A stretch of 64,000 bases of DNA from positions 124,001 to 188,000 of the forward strand of contig JAQGDQ010000095.1 in assembly GCA_030141605.1 (NCBI GenBank), written 5' to 3'. The notes under the pieces are model-generated. The model had not been told where the DNA came from, did no database searches, and saw nothing but the letters and a program-made list of their open reading frames with translations. The translations under genes were made by a program, and so were the position numbers. Each line of letters opens with the position of its first letter. The first letter of the stretch is position 1. The DNA is from Tubiluchus corallicola. Taxonomy: Eukaryota > Priapulida > Priapulimorpha > Priapulimorphida > Tubiluchidae. Shown one piece after another: positions 26,381 through 38,689 of this stretch.

Positions 26381-26714
26381 TGTTGTGGAGATCGCTGGCA
26401 TCTATTAGAATTACATAGAACATTGTAGAATGTTCCGTTGGAATGATCGTCTTACCGTCTGGAACATTACTTCTGGAAGCTTCTTGGGCACGCTATATAA
26501 GGCGAAACAGGCCGCTGACAAGGGAGCATGCAGATCTCGCGCGGATGTATACTTACATTTTCAGATACACTTAAACATTTTCACGTTTACTGTAATCATT
26601 TCGCGTTCCTTCATACTTTTGTGTTGTAGAGTTCTCGCTTAATAAAATAGTTTTATTTGACGGCGTGTTTTCTGGTTTTCTCTACGTGCCTTCCGAGAGA
26701 AAGAAAACACAACA
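26381..26714 (+). mobile_element. Solo LTR, 334 bp, with 5-bp target duplication
   Basis: The element begins TGTTGTGGAG and ends AAACACAACA, so the TG...CA ends lie in a 7-bp inverted repeat (TGTTGTG/CACAACA). ATATC flanks it on both sides (26376-26380 and 26715-26719), a perfect 5-bp target duplication. Inside are a TATA box (26494-26500) and AATAAA (26641-26646), in the order expected for U3-R-U5 on the plus strand. No internal retrotransposon sequence or second LTR adjoins it, so it is a solo LTR left by recombination. Its size and structure fit a Ty3/gypsy-type element, but the clade cannot be fixed. It lies about 290 bp upstream of the ATP6V1D start codon, on the same strand. Confidence 0.88.
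26471..26500 (+). promoter_or_regulatory. Heat-shock element and TATA box of the solo LTR
   Basis: 26471-26483 reads TTCTGGAAGCTTC, a perfect three-unit heat-shock element (TTCnnGAAnnTTC). TATATAA follows at 26494-26500. A two-unit GAATGTTC lies at 26428-26435. Heat-shock factor binding to such an array next to a TATA box would make the LTR stress-inducible; that is inferred from the motif only. Confidence 0.65.
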
Positions 26715-26831
26715 ATATCAAACTTTAAAGGCTGCAGAAACTGAAAAATTATGAGTGAGCAATCGCCAGCACCGTAAATACATAGTTATGGGTTGCTCAA
26801 TGCTCACATACTGCTAATTCTTCGGAATTTT

Positions 26832-26843
26832 CGCGCATGCGTA
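26832..26843 (+). promoter_or_regulatory. NRF1-like site in the ATP6V1D promoter
   Basis: CGCGCATGCGTA differs from the NRF1 consensus YGCGCAYGCGCR at one position and lies about 160 bp upstream of the ATP6V1D ATG, in a locally GC-richer patch (roughly 26825-26925) typical of housekeeping promoters. No TATA box is evident between it and the ATG. Confidence 0.45.
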
Positions 26844-27005
26844 ATAGCGCAAATGCGGTATATGGACTTGCGCTAAACAGCGTCCAACAGGTATACGAGA
26901 ACGCCACCAGTCACTAACCAATTTTCTTTCAGTGCAATTTTGGTACATTTGGAAGTGATCTTAAATCGTTTTTGCTAATCACTTGTTTTTGTAAAACTAG
27001 TAACT

Positions 27006-30000
27006 ATGTCAGGAAAAGATAGAATTGCAGTCTTCCCTTCGCGAATGTAAGCTTAAATATATTCTTAGTGTTAGGTATAAATGAACTCGGGTATTATTTC
27101 TCAGGCTAATGGACGCATTAGAATGATAAATGCTGTATTTCATCACGTTGTGCTAAAGCTATTGCACTTCTTTATAAGGCTGTAGTTAGACCAATACTTA
27201 AATATGCGTGCATTGTTTGGTCACTACAGTATGTTACTTTTAAAAATGCTTTAGAAAGAACTCAGTGGAGGTGTTTTAGTCTGGCCTTTGATATTCAACC
27301 TGACTCTGTGTCTTCTCTTGAGCAACGCCGTGAATCTATAGATCTTATTAACTGTTATAGGTCATTAGTGGTAGTTCTATTTTGTGTAGCGACAAATTTT
27401 TTCTAGACCATTTACGTGGACACAATTCTACATTATATGTGCAATATTTTCGCACTAATATCAGGCCATTTCTTTTCTGTTGTGGGCCCTTGGAATACAC
27501 TTAATAGTGAAACAGTTGACGCATCAAGTCTGCCACAGTTTCGCATATTGTTGAGGAGAGACCGTCAATAACCATGTTGTGGTTAGGTCTCTTAGACTTC
27601 CCAATCATAAACTATAATGTAGATTAAGTGGTATCATAATTGCTTAGATTCTGTGATGTACCATTTGCATATGAATTCGATTGGTGTGCGTACATTTCGG
27701 CACAGAGGTTTGGATACATGAGGCTTCGCCACAAACGTTCGTACACATAGGTCATTTTTGACACTTGACGCATAGGTAATTTAGACACAAGGCGGATTTG
27801 AACGGTGCACAGCAAGTTTGGTACAGATAAACTTGGTCCTGGTGATTTTGGTTCGATAAAATTTTTGCACTGGGGAATATCAGGTACAGGGAAAATGTGG
27901 TACTTGGTAAATACAATACTGATGAAGTATTGTTTAGCGTTTTTGGCGCAAGTAATTGACATATTGAAGTAAATCTGGTACAACATAAAATGGTATGGAA
28001 CAGGTTTGATGCTAGGAATGTTTAGTACTGGAAAAGTTTGGTACTAGGAAAATTTGATACAGGGAAAGTTTGGTACAAGGAAAGTTAGTATAACGAAGAC
28101 ACCTTTTATAATGATCTTTTCAAAAAAGTTGTAGAGTTTCATATTGTTGCAACTGTTTTTATTTGGTTTTTTGTTGTTATATGTTATTTCATACGATGTC
28201 GTTTTGTCTATTTCTTGATTGCTCCTTTGTTGTGAACACATAACATATTAGTGTCCAAATAAGTTGTGTTCAAATATCATGTATATCTAAAACACCTAAC
28301 ATCTAAATGATGCACATTGCCAAAATACCTAGTCTCCAAATCTCCTATGTGTCCAGTATACCTAGTGCCCAAATGCCCCATATGTTCAATATACCTTGTT
28401 CAATATGTGTCCAAATGTCCTACTTGTCCAAAATGCCTAGTGTCTGACTAGCCTATGTGGCCAAATAACCAAATAACAGCCAATAAATTCACATCGGTTC
28501 AGTACTGAACCTTCGTTCCTTCTTCCTCAAAACCTCAACATTCACTTTCATACACTCGCTATGAAACCTAAATGTTAATTTTAACACTATTAATTGTTTC
28601 CTTATCAGAGGTCATTGATTTTACAATGTTACGGCTGTTTATCAGCAGTAATTGTGCTTTATCTTGGCTGGCGTTACAACAGGGTCGATATACTATGTAA
28701 AACGAACTTTTGGCACAACAGATAGTTTGGCGGATGGCAGTAGATGAGGTTGGCGGCATTCTCTATGTTTAATATATTGTGACAATCGGGACAAGGCAAA
28801 AGTTGGCGTTATCGCGAGGCTGGCGTTATAACAGGGGTGGTATAAGGTTCGACTATATTTCATACCAGAAACTTTATTTTTAAGTGACCCTTGAATGATG
28901 GGAGATTTCATAGCTTTATCCATTAACCAGTTCGAGGTCCTTACTTCGGTCCTTCAAAAGCTGAAAGAGTGCTACTCCTAGCATTATGGAAGCTGCTTTT
29001 AGTGCACTCCCCTCAGCGCTTATTTAAAAGATTCAATATTGGGGGCATTAGCACTATCACTGCCTAAAACTCCTACAATTTCTGCACAACATTGTAGACA
29101 AAAAGTGATTTCTTATATTCATGTACATGTGAATACTGGACTCTGCGAGAATTTTCGAAGCATTTATTCGTAATCAACACTGTGTCTTTATTCTGTATTT
29201 TACACACAATGACAAGATCAAGTTTGTCATGCTCTGCTCCAAGGTAGACATACAGCTGAAATCAACGTTGTTGGCAAAGCCTGGCATCTTCTTTGTACTC
29301 TTTTCATATTATCTTTAAAAGATACATATTGCTGTATCCAAACAAGTCCAGTATTTTTTTAATTAGAGCTTTATAGTTGATCTTTCAATGATGCCTATTC
29401 CTTAGTTAGCAGTTATTATAACATGACTAATATGAATTATATAATCAATGAACTTTACTGAACTTGAGGCATTACACCGTTACGTAAAACTTGATCTCAA
29501 GTTATTAACATTGGTGTATCAAATTGTGATTAAGTTATCAGGTTTCGCCTGAAGAATCTGTTGGTCAGACAAAGATTCAGTGTTGTCAAAATCTATCTGT
29601 AACATGTTGGAATCAAACAGACGAATCAAATCCTTTTGAATTCTTGAATGTCGTCAATAAAAATACTTATCCATGATAACACATATTCTGCCAAATCACT
29701 GGCAAATATTTACTACAAAACAATAAGAACCACTAAGCATTCTCTGTGGAATACCACTGTGAAAATGAGTCCATTTAGTAGACAGTCTATGTAAAACAAG
29801 ACCTGTTGTCTTTTGCAAGCAAGAAAAGAGCGAAACCAATGAATTGGTTTACTTTGCCGCTGATAGCAGAAAACAACATTTTCTGCAGCAAGTATTCAAA
29901 GGTTACTGAGTCAAATGCTTTACCCATATTTGTGGTATTAGGAGGAAAGCAAATTTTAAAGAGGTTGCTAAAATATTAAATATTGCATTTTCAGGGCTCA

Positions 30001-33000
30001 GACAGTGATGAAAGGCCGATTAAAAGGTGCACAAAAAGGGCATAGTTTGTTGAAGAAGAAAGCTGATGCACTGACAATGCGATTTAGAATGATTTTGAAG
30101 AAAATAATTGAGGTTTAGACTTTACACTGTTACTGCTTTTTTATATTTTTAATGTTGTTTTTTATGTCAAAACTTCGTGGTTATTTTGTGATGCAAAATG
30201 TCTGGTAGTAGCTCAGAAATTTAACTGAGTTAAATAATCAAAGGAATGGCTTAGTAGTCACAGTATGTTTCATTCAAGTAATGACAGCTGTGATTAGTGT
30301 TTCTTTAACGACTAGCTGAGCACCGAGTAGCAGGAAAATCATTTCTGAGCACTTTCGCATGTAATCTTGTCTTGCCTATCTTTTCCTTAAAAATATATTA
30401 ATATGCATCCGAACATAGTTAAGACATTCCTGTCAGATCATGGATCCTGCTTTCTAGAATGCCAGACCTTATAAGAAAAAAACTACCAACAAGTAACATA
30501 GACGACATTGTGGCATAAAATTTATGCCTTTTAGATTGCAGTAGTAATGCTTCAAAGCGTTGGCAATGATACTGGATAAAGTGTTCACAGATACTGGAGC
30601 ATGCTTTGCAATTTTTCATATACAGTTTAATCCTGGTAACATGATTTTCAGGGGACCTGGATATTTTTCTTATTAAGAGTGTTTTGCACTATCCATTACA
30701 TACATTTTTATTAACTCCTAAAATAGCAATTATGTGATGCCAGTAGTCTATACATTGGTTATCTTTTGATCAGTGAACATAATTTAACTTGTTTAACACC
30801 TGTTTTGCACAAGTACAAATTACAAGCAACACACTGTCAGTCAGTCTAGCAGAAGCAAGCCTGCAAGCAAGAAGGGTTAGTGCTGTGAGAGAGTCTGCAG
30901 TATATGACTTTTTGTTGGTTTGGTATTAAATGTATAATTGGATACCTATAAGCAGCCTGCAGTAACAAATATAGGGAATTTAAACTATCATGGCAAATTT
31001 TTATCAGCGTGGGAAGCCCAAACCCAAGCAATAATCTGACTGTGTGGCATTTAAACCTATGCAGCTGATTGAATAAATCAACAGTAGGCCTAGCCATGAT
31101 ACTGTACACACACTACATGCCTTACCTTATCATGCAAAATGAGTTGTAAAAAACGATTGATAAAGTTATGAGCAGGTTTGACAGCAGGCGAAGAGTATCT
31201 AGACGTGGCAGGCCATAGCAGAAATTGTATTACAAGTATTTTTTCATCATATTGAACTCATATTAGTGGAACTTTGAGAAATAATTATATAAAAGGGAGT
31301 TTTGTATTAACCATGAGTGATTATGTAGGTTATAACCTTGGTAGCAGAGACATAATAAAATCATCGTATTATGGAGAGTTTTAGCTGAATCATATAACCG
31401 GGATTCGGCGGTATTTATTTTATGGATATATGCTTTCAGAAACCAGGCCAATGAAACTGGCAGTTATTTTGAATGTTCAATATTAGTTTAAACTTTACAG
31501 TACAGACTACGTCTGATGCAAGTATTTTCGTGGTGCAAGTGCTAAATGCAAGGTGCTAATAAAAGAATAATGGCCGTTACAATAAATCTAACACTTCATT
31601 AGATCAAACAAGTGGCTCAAATACAATTTGGAAAAAAATGCATTTTGTCTCTATACATCTATACATGAACTTTTTTAGCTTCTATACATTAACAGTTTAA
31701 ATGAATGTTAAATATTGCTTCACTTAGGCTACAGTTTTGTGATAGTGCTCTGTAAAAAATACATGTAACAAGTTAGATAAAATCCAATTACTTGGCGTAT
31801 TAACTTGTATCATATTACACATTTGACAATTTCATTTGTTAATATATCAATAAATTTTACACTTTTTTGTTTTGTAGACAAAAGTTTTGATGGGGGAGGT
31901 GATGAAAGATGCATCATTCTCATTAGCAGAAGCCAAATTTGTTATTGGAGACTTCAATCATGTTGTTCTTCAAAATGTAACCAAAGCTCAGACGAAAGTG
32001 CGTTCAAAAAAGGACAATGTAGCAGGTAATGGAATACATTAATTACTGTTAACACTGTAATTCTCATCTCTGGGGTACAAATATGTGAGGAAGATATTAT
32101 ACCCGGCATGGATTTTTCAGATCCAAATCTAATGTAAACAGTCACACAGCTAACAGTTACTGGACTATTTATGAGTAGTACCTGCTGTATGTGGTCTCAG
32201 AACTTCTTAATAGCCAGGAACCAATTTTATTTGTAATGTAAACAGAATATATACCAGTCCCGTATCTTTCCGTATACTGCAGTTACGTAATTGCCTGTAC
32301 ATGCTCAATTGTGATCTAGCAAACTTGACAATGAAGAATACCACATTTGATATTGAGCACATTTCGTAATCCTTTACCATTAATTTACTTTTCAAAATTA
32401 TAAGCATTTTGTAATATTTATTAGCTCTCTTGCAGAGTCTAGATTACAGAAGATGAAATGAGGCAATTTATTTGTTTACAGGTGTTACACTTCCGGTTTT
32501 TGAACATTACGTAGATGGATCTGACAGTGAGTAGACAACTTAAGCTATCAGAGAATTATTTAATTGGCAATATTCCTGTAGTTTTTTTTTTAATTAATAC
32601 AAATAGTCATCTTAGTTCGCGTTAAGTTCAGAGATTATTGCACAGCAATGTCACAAGTTAGTTTAAGAAATGAACAGAACGAAAATATAAAAAACTACTT
32701 TCCTGAGAGTTCATTTTGACGAGTCGTATTGCAATTAATGTCTTTTCTAAACCACGGAGGGTTCAACTCTAATTTTGTTTGACCGAGTGTAGCTAATGAT
32801 AACTTTTTTTACCGTTTTACAGTACAATATAGTATACTTATTCGTGTACATAAAAAAATAGCTTGAAAGGGTGTTAAACATAATTATACTTAATAGGTTA
32901 TGAACTAGCTGGACTTGCTCGAGGAGGTCAGCAGGTTGGCAAAATCAAGAAGAATTATGCAAAAGCAGTAGAACTGTTAGTTGAACTAGCTTCTTTGCAG

Positions 33001-35323
33001 ACGTCTTTCGTAACACTGGATGAAGTCATTAAAATAACAAATAGAAGAGTTAATGCCATAGAACATGGTATGACAGAAAGTTGTTTACAGTATTTTGTAT
33101 TAAATTTTAAGTTACATTAACTTCCAGGGGCAAACTCTTTATTAGATGAAGATGCTGTGCTGGGGTGATTTTACCATAGCCCTCTACCTAGCACATTCCT
33201 GACATTTTTCCCATGGGACTTCGCTTGGCAAGCCATTGGGTGCTTGCTTTGCAACTAAACATAAGAAATTAAACTGCTTAATAATTCATTAGGCTTGCAA
33301 GCTAGGGTCATGAAACGTGCAGGATGGGTAACCTAAAGCAGGGGAAGGATAGCAGTATGTTAGCCTTTGACCCCTGTTCAAGGGGTGAAGGGCAGTGGGC
33401 ATTGGCCAGTTTTATGATTCAACTCCTATGGCTATTTTTTTTCTCAAGTATCTAGGTACTAAGAGGTAAATGTACACTTGGGAATTTAAAAAGGCGGGAC
33501 TCCTTAAGGCCCGACATAGGAGTCAAAACGTGAAAATTAGGACAAACAGGTTTATCATGCAACTGTCATGTCTTATAGTATTGGACTAGTTCTGAGTCAA
33601 TGTTTATGAATGTATTGGTATTATTATTATATTATATGTTTGCAGAACTGGGCAAATGTATGTGCATTTGCTTTTATTCTGAGTGGGTAACCAGGTAGGT
33701 ATGAATGTGCTTTAAGTATTTTTCAAAAAGTGGGCATGGCCAGATCACGTGACATGAGAAAAAGTGTTAAAACAGGGTTTTGTAAATAACTGAACAAGTA
33801 AACAAGCTGGTGTCACAAAATTTGCAGAGCAGGACCTTGGCAAGGTCCTGAATGATGACCTTGGGTCAAAGAGTCAGTGTCAAGGTCAGTAGATGTATAT
33901 CAGTTTTCCGTTATGTCTCCTACAGTTTCTGAGCTGTTTTTTGGTATGTGGCTAGACAGGTCCAAATTCTTAAAGCATATCTGATCATTTAGATAGGATC
34001 ATTTACATAGTGAAAAAAATTTCTGCTAGGGTTGGGTGGGTCTGTGCAAATGTTTTTCCAATTCTAAAGAATAATGACCTGTAGTAAAATTAAAGGTCTT
34101 AAAGAAACAATTTGAATGGTATAGTCATAGTCATTGGACAAATTCTAAAGAGTAATGACTTGTAGTAAAATTAAAACTCTTAGTGATGCAAATTGAACGA
34201 TATGGGTTGATCCATGTCTAGAGTCATTGGATAAAAAGTGACCATTTCGCTTTCATTAAAACGAAATGCATTTCATTTCGTTAAAATGAAATGCATTTCC
34301 TAGGTTGTCAAAGAGCAATTACGAACTTTAGACCCAAGGCCCATGGATTAAGGTTAAAAAGTGATATTTTGTTAATGCGAAATGCAATTCCTAGGCTACA
34401 AAACATGGCGAATTCATTGAAGGCAAAATTATGACATCCAGACAAAAGACTATTGTTATTTCAAGTTGAAAATCTGTAATTATTGTTTGCTCAGTTTCGC
34501 CAGACACAGTGTCAGCTAGTTTTCTTTTTAGTTATCATTCCTCGGATAGAGGCAACGTTGGCATACATCATTTCCGAACTGGATGAAAGGGAAAGAGAAG
34601 AATTTTATCGGTTTGTAATAAATAATATTGCTGCAACACAATAGATGTCGTAATATGTAAACTGAATTTGGTGAAAACATTATTCACAAGTTTTAAAAAT
34701 GGTGCACCCATATGGAAATTTATTGAGGAGTGAATAGATACTATTGTCCATTTGTTGGTGTGCCGTAAAGACACCAATGCTAATGCGCAATAATGATGTA
34801 GCGACCTAATATTATAGGGTCGATTAGTGCATAATGGCAATCATTTTGCTGACCCTGGATTCCCTAGTCTCCAGGTCAATTTCTGTCTTTTTCTATAACA
34901 TTAAAATGAAATTTGGTATTTATATAGTAGATGATTAAAGCAAAATTTAATTAAGAGTGTTTTACCTTAAGCTGCTAATAAATCCATCAGTGTGTATGAT
35001 GCTCAAATTCAAGAACAAAAAGGACTTAAGAAAAACATGAAGCTTGTGTGAATTATATGACCACGTCAGCAATTTTTTCAAGCAATGGCATTGAGACTTA
35101 TAATGTTGAAGTAACTGACATATCATATTGTTGTCAAGTGAATAACACTATAATGTGTTAACATTTCTTTCGTTGCAGACTGAAGAAAATACAGGGCAAG
35201 AAAAAGAAAGCTAGAGATGTCAAAGAGAAAGCTTTAGCTGAACTGAAAAAAGAAGGCATTGATGTTGACAATCCAGCTAATATATTAGATGATACAGCTG
35301 ATGATCAAGACTTGTTGTTCTAG
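27006..35323 (+). CDS. ATP6V1D: V-type proton ATPase subunit D, 7 exons
   Basis: Subunit D forms the central rotor shaft (with F) of the V1 sector of the vacuolar proton pump, coupling ATP hydrolysis to proton transport across endomembranes. Exons: 27006-27046, 29995-30112, 31878-32025, 32482-32526, 32897-33067, 34532-34610 and 35179-35323. All have GT-AG borders and closing phases, giving 248 residues against 247 in human. The start [14 protein letters not shown] is conserved. Diagnostic blocks follow in order: [100 protein letters not shown]. The protein ends in the usual acidic DLLF tail with TAG at 35321-35323. N- and C-terminal segments should form the long coiled coil of the rotor. Intron 1 (about 2.9 kb) is filled with repeats; the exons are intact. 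Confidence 0.97.
27140..27572 (+). pseudogene. Fragment of a non-LTR retrotransposon reverse transcriptase (C-terminal end)
   Basis: From 27142 the plus strand encodes [20 protein letters not shown] followed by [18 protein letters not shown] and [10 protein letters not shown]. This is the typical post-catalytic region of LINE reverse transcriptases (L-Y-K-x-x-V-R-P-I-L-x-Y-A, then an RxxxxL segment). A frameshift follows, after which NIRPFLF and GPWNTLN resemble the family's terminal WNSLP block. The copy is truncated at both ends, interrupted, and inert. It is in ATP6V1D intron 1, same strand as the gene. Confidence 0.7.
27700..28480. mobile_element. Foldback-type element, copy A (arms of 15-16-bp tandem units)
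   Basis: The left part (about 27700-28090) is a degenerate array of 15-16-bp units around GGTACAAGGTAAATTT. A unique core of about 150 bp follows (28090-28245). The right part (28245-28470) is an array of units such as GTCCAAAATGCCTAGT, which resemble the left units in reverse complement. The core (AAGTTGTAGAGTTTCATATT) and the order of irregular units match copy B at 59636. There is no protein-coding capacity. It lies in ATP6V1D intron 1; edges are approximate. Confidence 0.6.
28655..28860. repeat. Direct repeat pair in ATP6V1D intron 1
   Basis: GGCTGGCGTTACAACAGGG near 28668 and GGCTGGCGTTATAACAGGGG near 28822 are near-identical, about 153 bp apart, each followed by a GGTATA/CGATATA-like motif. 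The pair suggests two units of a decayed tandem or dispersed repeat; nothing else in the interval is recognisable. Confidence 0.45.
33831..33888. promoter_or_regulatory. Cluster of AGGTCA-type nuclear-receptor half sites
   Basis: A 19-bp palindrome AGGACCTTGGCAAGGTCCT (33831-33849) is followed by TGACCTTG (33856-33863, reverse of CAAGGTCA) and TCAAGGTCA (33880-33888). Extended half sites of this form are bound by monomeric nuclear receptors (ERR/SF-1 type). It sits in ATP6V1D intron 5. Function is inferred from motif shape alone, and it may be part of a repeat. Confidence 0.3.
34058..34400. repeat. Local tandem duplications with ATGCATTTC palindromes, ATP6V1D intron 5
   Basis: ATTCTAAAGAATAATGACCT (34058) and ATTCTAAAGAGTAATGACTT (34142) start two copies of an 85-bp unit, both ending near AGTCATTGGA. 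Next, 34246-34301 is a run of GAAATGCATTTC-type palindromes, echoed at about 34376-34397 (GCGAAATGCAATTCCTAGG). The block is non-coding. Confidence 0.55.
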
Positions 35324-37250
35324 TAAACAGACACAAAGTAGAAAATCTGTAGTGGTAACTAAGAAACTGTCTTCGTTTCTTAACATGAGTATTCTGTATT
35401 GTGGGAAAGTACAAGGTTTTTGTGTATTAGTTAATAAGTTCAGTGTAACTGTATTCAAGTAAAAAGTTTAGAATTCAATGTAAATTTGTAAATACTTGTT
35501 TGTCAAACAGATTAGGTGTGATGGTGTGATGAATTAACTAATACAGCTTAATGAAGAAATATGAGCTTTGATGAGCATATAGTATTCAAAGTATAAATGC
35601 ATGCTTGTAGGCCATGTACATGAGCATAGTTAATGCTTTGTAAACTATACAATAATTTGTTATATTATATAAAATACTTTATTAAATTAGTTTAACATAC
35701 ATAAAATAATTAAAAAAAACTAGCTTCTAATAGTAAACTGCATGGTAATAGTAATAGAAAAATACATAAGAATCCACAATGTAGTAACTATAATCCACAT
35801 TTTGTAATTTCCATGGTTGTACTTGGTGCTCGGGGTCTGTTTTTGCAATTTGCATCAGAAAACTTCTGAAAAGCAGCAGCTTTCTAATTTTGCCCTAAAA
35901 TTTTTGTTCAGTTGACCTTACTGCACAAACAATGATAACGATTATTGTGTTGCAATTTGTGACACATTTGCCTATAAAATTGATGTACCTCCTTTATCAT
36001 GTTAATGTTAACATTACTTTCAACCTCCCAATATTAGGTGTACATTATAACTGTATGTAATGGCAGGTACAACCTTTAAGTGTGCAAACAAGTTGCGACT
36101 GCAGCAAAGACACCTTTAGTGGTTACCTAACTCTAATCATAAGCCAAACTGAGATATTTATATGGAAGAAATACAAACTAAATGTTCAACATGCATTGCT
36201 GTACAAAAATTAACAATGTAAAATTTCCAGAAATTTTAATGAAATTTATTTTTAATACTTGATAACATGAATCATAAAATGACTTCTACATCTTTTTGAT
36301 ACCTGACCTAATGCATTACGTGGTCTGATTGGTAACATTCCATGAAGATATTATGCAGGAAATTCGTGTGTTGTACAAAACTAACAAAACACTTAATATA
36401 TTATGCCTAGTAGTAATTCTTTTTTGGAATCGTAACTAGCATGCACATTTTTCTCACTATTAGACAGACTTAAAAGCAGTTAAACAAGTATTGTAAAAGT
36501 TGAAGTCCAAAAATTTTATAACTATAAGTATCGAGCATTTATTCTCACAAAAAATTCCTCGCATTTTAATGCAAACCTGTGCTTTTCTTACAGCTGCGAT
36601 AATATTGACAGAAGTGATTCTAGCAAATTGCATTTTGGTTATACTGCGGAATGTGTAATGTACACTGATTGTGTTTCTAATTCTGTGTAATTGGACAAAA
36701 GCAAGAACTAAGCAAAATGTAATGTAATTTTTTTAGTTTTTTTTTGAGAACATCCTTTTTACATATGGTAATCATGGTGTACAAATTTAACTTATTAGTG
36801 ATGACTGTTGTTGCTGATGTTTGTAAATTTTGGTTACACTTTATTAATTGCTTATCAATCATTATATTTGTTATGGGAAAATATAAAATGATTATGGTAA
36901 TTTAGTGTCTTATATATTGCAGTTTCATGCGTTGTTTAGTACAAATCTTTTCTTAAATGAAATGGAGTTCAGCATTTTTCGATGACTCAGAAACCATCTC
37001 CTGCCTGAAAAAATGCCAAAAGTAAGAAAGTGAACAGAAAGTAATCATTCTGAGTTTGCGTCATTCTTTCTTGACACAAACTTGAAAAAATACTCGTTTC
37101 GTGGCATATTTATCAATGCTGTTACTCTTGTGGCACATATTAGTTTTTGTTCCAGAGAGAGAAAATTCTGCAAACCGTGAATTTAGTACATAAACTTAGT
37201 ATATTGCCATAATTGCTCTACAGTACTTAAGTCACTGCTGGCTCTTTGTA
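35324..37250. other. ATP6V1D 3' UTR and intergenic sequence
   Basis: AT-rich sequence after the ATP6V1D stop. ATTAAA near 35683 could serve as its polyadenylation signal. The rest holds no open frame with recognisable similarity, no structured RNA and no repeat that I could define. Confidence 0.4.
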
Positions 37251-37258
37251 GCAACATA

Positions 37259-38434
37259 CAGGGCCAGCTTTACCATTAGGCAAACTAGGCATTTGCCTAA
37301 GGTGCCAAATTGTAATTTTTTAATTAAGTCTAATTTTCAAGTTTAGCATAAATCAATTTAAAGTAGTTATAACATAGTGCATGTGGAATAAACCTTTTCA
37401 CAGTTTCGTTGTGCGCACGTACATTTGCTGCATGTCAAATGTTAAGTGTACCACAGCAATGCGTTTTAACTACAACCGTCATGTGATGTGTGTAAAGCAA
37501 AGCCATCTGCTGCATCAGTTCAGTAACTTCAATTGTTTTACATGGACTTTACTTAATTATACATAAGTCTGTGTGTACAGTGATTTACTAGCAGAATTTT
37601 GCTTGGGAACAAGAAAAAATGAACTAGGTAAAATTCTAGTTAGCTGTTAAAACTGTATAGAATTACAATAACATAGGCATTGTCAAGTGTACACAAATAC
37701 ATTGCCTGGTACACTTAACCTTTGACCTTTTCACAATCATCCTCAATTATTGGAACTGTGAAAAGGCTTACTGCTTTGTGCACAACACTTTAATTAGATG
37801 AAACAAACTATATGCATTATTTTCCTGTCAATGTGTATAATTGATCGATGATAGCAAGTATTTTCCTGTAGCAGCAGAGTTATGTGGAAGTGCTTATAGT
37901 AGTGATCCCTCTGTTAATAAAAGTTTCTTACACTAGCAGAAAAAAACCTATGAGAATTGGAAGTCTCCAGGAGCTTAATTACAGGAATACAAAAGGTAAA
38001 AAATTTGGCAAGTGGCAACATTGAACAGCAAAAAGATTCGCTAATGAAGCATTTGCAACCAGACAGAGTTAGTGAAATGGGTGTATACGTAAAAAAAGAG
38101 AAGTTATGGTTTCAAAAATTTCTGATGAAAAGACCAAACGAAAATCTAACCAGGATAAGCAGAAATTGCAGTAATTTGATTGCTCCTCAAGACCCACACA
38201 AACAGTGGGATCATAAATTAAATTTTAAATTCAGTCTACACAAACACTTAATTAGTACACTATACTACATGTGTAAGACGTACACATGACCCGTCATACT
38301 TTATTATAATGTTACACGAGAAAAATTCAATTTTTAGGGTGTGATAGGGAGCGTGGGGGAAAGAGTTGACCATTGAGGAGAGTGGACTAAAAAATCTCTT
38401 GCCTAGGACGTCAAACTGCTTAGAGATAGTCCTG
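37259..38434. mobile_element. hAT-like DNA transposon, 1.2 kb
   Basis: The left end CAGGGCCAGCTTTACCATTA, continuing with TTTGCCTAAGGTGCC, and the right end CTTGCCTAGGACGTC...GATAGTCCTG (38397-38434) match the pattern of a widespread hAT group whose two ends both carry GCCTAGG-like subterminal motifs. Flanks are GCAACATA (37251-37258) and GCAACATG (38435-38442), an 8-bp duplication with one mismatch. An interior frame (37957-38289, 110 codons, Lys-rich) is not recognisable as a transposase and is probably incidental. Confidence 0.65.
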
Positions 38435-38689
38435 GCAACATGTCTGTTTTATTAGATGGCAGGCCTTAAGTTTGTGAAACAAAAAACAACGGATAATGCT
38501 AGTACATTTAGTGAACGGCTAATGACAGGCATGACCTACCTACTTTTGTTGTTTCTTATCACTACCACTGAAACGACAGTATTATTTGCTCACTAGTGTG
38601 ATGACAGGCATTGGTATGAAAGTTTGGTTAGGTTCGCAGATATGTTGGTAAATAGGGACAATAATATTATTAACTAGCCAAACCCCGCA

